From NCBI RefSeq assembly GCF_008806345.1, contig NZ_VZZJ01000001.1, forward strand, positions 62,001-126,000: a stretch of DNA of 64,000 bases. The letters run 5' to 3'. Below, one piece after another: positions 63,668 to 64,000 of the stretch (its first letter is position 1; each line of letters starts with the position of its first letter). Below the pieces are notes generated by a model, which saw only the letters and a list, made by a program, of their open reading frames with translations, searched no databases and was not told where the DNA came from. Made by a program: the position numbers and the translations under genes. This stretch comes from Methylobacterium planeticum (GTDB lineage: Bacteria; Pseudomonadota; Alphaproteobacteria; Rhizobiales; Beijerinckiaceae).

Positions 63668-64000
63668 CGACCCAACGCCTCCACATGGCGCGGAAGGCTT
63701 CTCCGACATCCGCCGCGAACCGTGAATGGTCCATCAGGGCGCTCGCGAGGAGGCGTTCCCGCAATCCCGAACGGATGGCGCGGAGGCGATCCGGATCGCT
63801 GGCCAGGGCGACCGCGCGCGCGGCGTAATCGTCAGGCGTCTCTGCCGCGAGTTCCGCCAGACCGACAGCCGTCAGCACCGCGATCCCCGTTCGAGCCGCC
63901 GCATGAGCACCCTTCAGGGCGATGAAGGGCACGCCCATGCAGAGGGTCTCGCAACTCGTCGTGCCGCCGTTGTAGGGGAACGAGTCGAGCGCGATGTCGA
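63648..64000 (-). CDS. GT41 (SPINDLY/O-GlcNAc transferase-like) glycosyltransferase, C-terminal part only
   Basis: The last about 116 residues of a protein that starts beyond the window. DIALDSFPYNGGTTSCETLC, followed by MGVPFIALKG, is the nucleotide-sugar-binding signature of SPINDLY/OGT enzymes, normally preceded by TPR repeats. In Caulobacter the similar FlmG glycosylates flagellin. It is the first visible gene of the operon and overlaps the aminotransferase start by 20 bases. Confidence 0.88.
   Translation of the reverse strand, partial: DIALDSFPYNGGTTSCETLCMGVPFIALKGAHAAARTGIAVLTAVGLAELAAETPDDYAARAVALASDPDRLRAIRSGLRERLLASALMDHSRFAADVGEAFRAMWRRWVDASSSS

Noticed and set aside
1..64000. 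tRNA, rRNA, transposase, integrase or phage genes
   Set aside because: None could be identified by reading the sequence. tRNA absence was judged by eye only; a tRNAscan-SE run finding a hit would overturn this.

Overview
The window is GC-rich chromosomal DNA from an alphaproteobacterium of the order Hyphomicrobiales (Rhizobiales), most like Methylobacterium or a close relative. This placement is inferred. It rests on the alphaproteobacterial order radA-cvpA-purF, the run rpsB-tsf-pyrH-frr-uppS-cdsA-dxr//rseP-bamA-lpxD-fabZ-lpxA-lpxI-lpxB, the use of LpxI rather than LpxH, a DUF6894 protein, the flagellar regulator FlaF, an S2 protein with a helix-hairpin-helix tail of the rhizobial type, and a GTTC-N7-GTTC SOS box in front of lexA. 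No tRNA, rRNA, insertion sequence, prophage or CRISPR array was seen. // Layout: 1-10 kb is one long minus-strand run: rpsF, rpsR, a DUF2232 membrane protein, rplI, dnaB, alr, radA, cvpA, purF and a cut-off short-chain dehydrogenase. From 10.5 to 17 kb come a DUF6894 protein, a PH-domain protein, then pdxJ-acpS-lepB-rnc-era and two rRNA-modification genes. From 17 to 37 kb is the translation, isoprenoid and envelope run (rpsB to lpxB). It is broken between dxr and rseP by a TetR-regulated multidrug efflux cassette with two identical operators. gltA and gltX (minus), comEC (plus) and lexA (minus) follow to 43 kb. // 43-52 kb is accessory and regulatory. It holds a small putative secreted protein behind a perfect CRP-type palindrome, a tandem DUF4399 protein, a caspase-fold protein that has lost both catalytic residues and is fused to a SUMF1-type domain, a Crp/Fnr regulator with a cyclic-nucleotide pocket, and a tightly overlapping operon of sensor kinase, DivK-like receiver, receiver-adenylate cyclase and alpha/beta hydrolase. 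A Crp protein, a cyclase and a CRP-type operator within about 8 kb suggest a local cyclic-nucleotide circuit (inference). // 52-58 kb holds mostly lineage-specific genes: an unrecognised membrane coiled-coil protein behind an AT-rich patch, an orphan type I secretion adaptor, several small ORFs (27, 42 and 71 residues, one with a near-perfect Shine-Dalgarno), an M23 peptidase and a metallophosphoesterase. // 58-64 kb has flaF and, convergent to it, a minus-strand operon with overlapping ends: GT41 (SPINDLY/OGT-like) glycosyltransferase (cut by the window end), DegT aminotransferase, WbqC protein, two tandem paralogous beta-propeller glycosidase-like proteins, GNAT acetyltransferase and SAM methyltransferase. 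Next to flaF, and given the FlmG precedent in Caulobacter, this is best read as a flagellin or surface glycan modification island. It is the most likely place in the window for undescribed chemistry.
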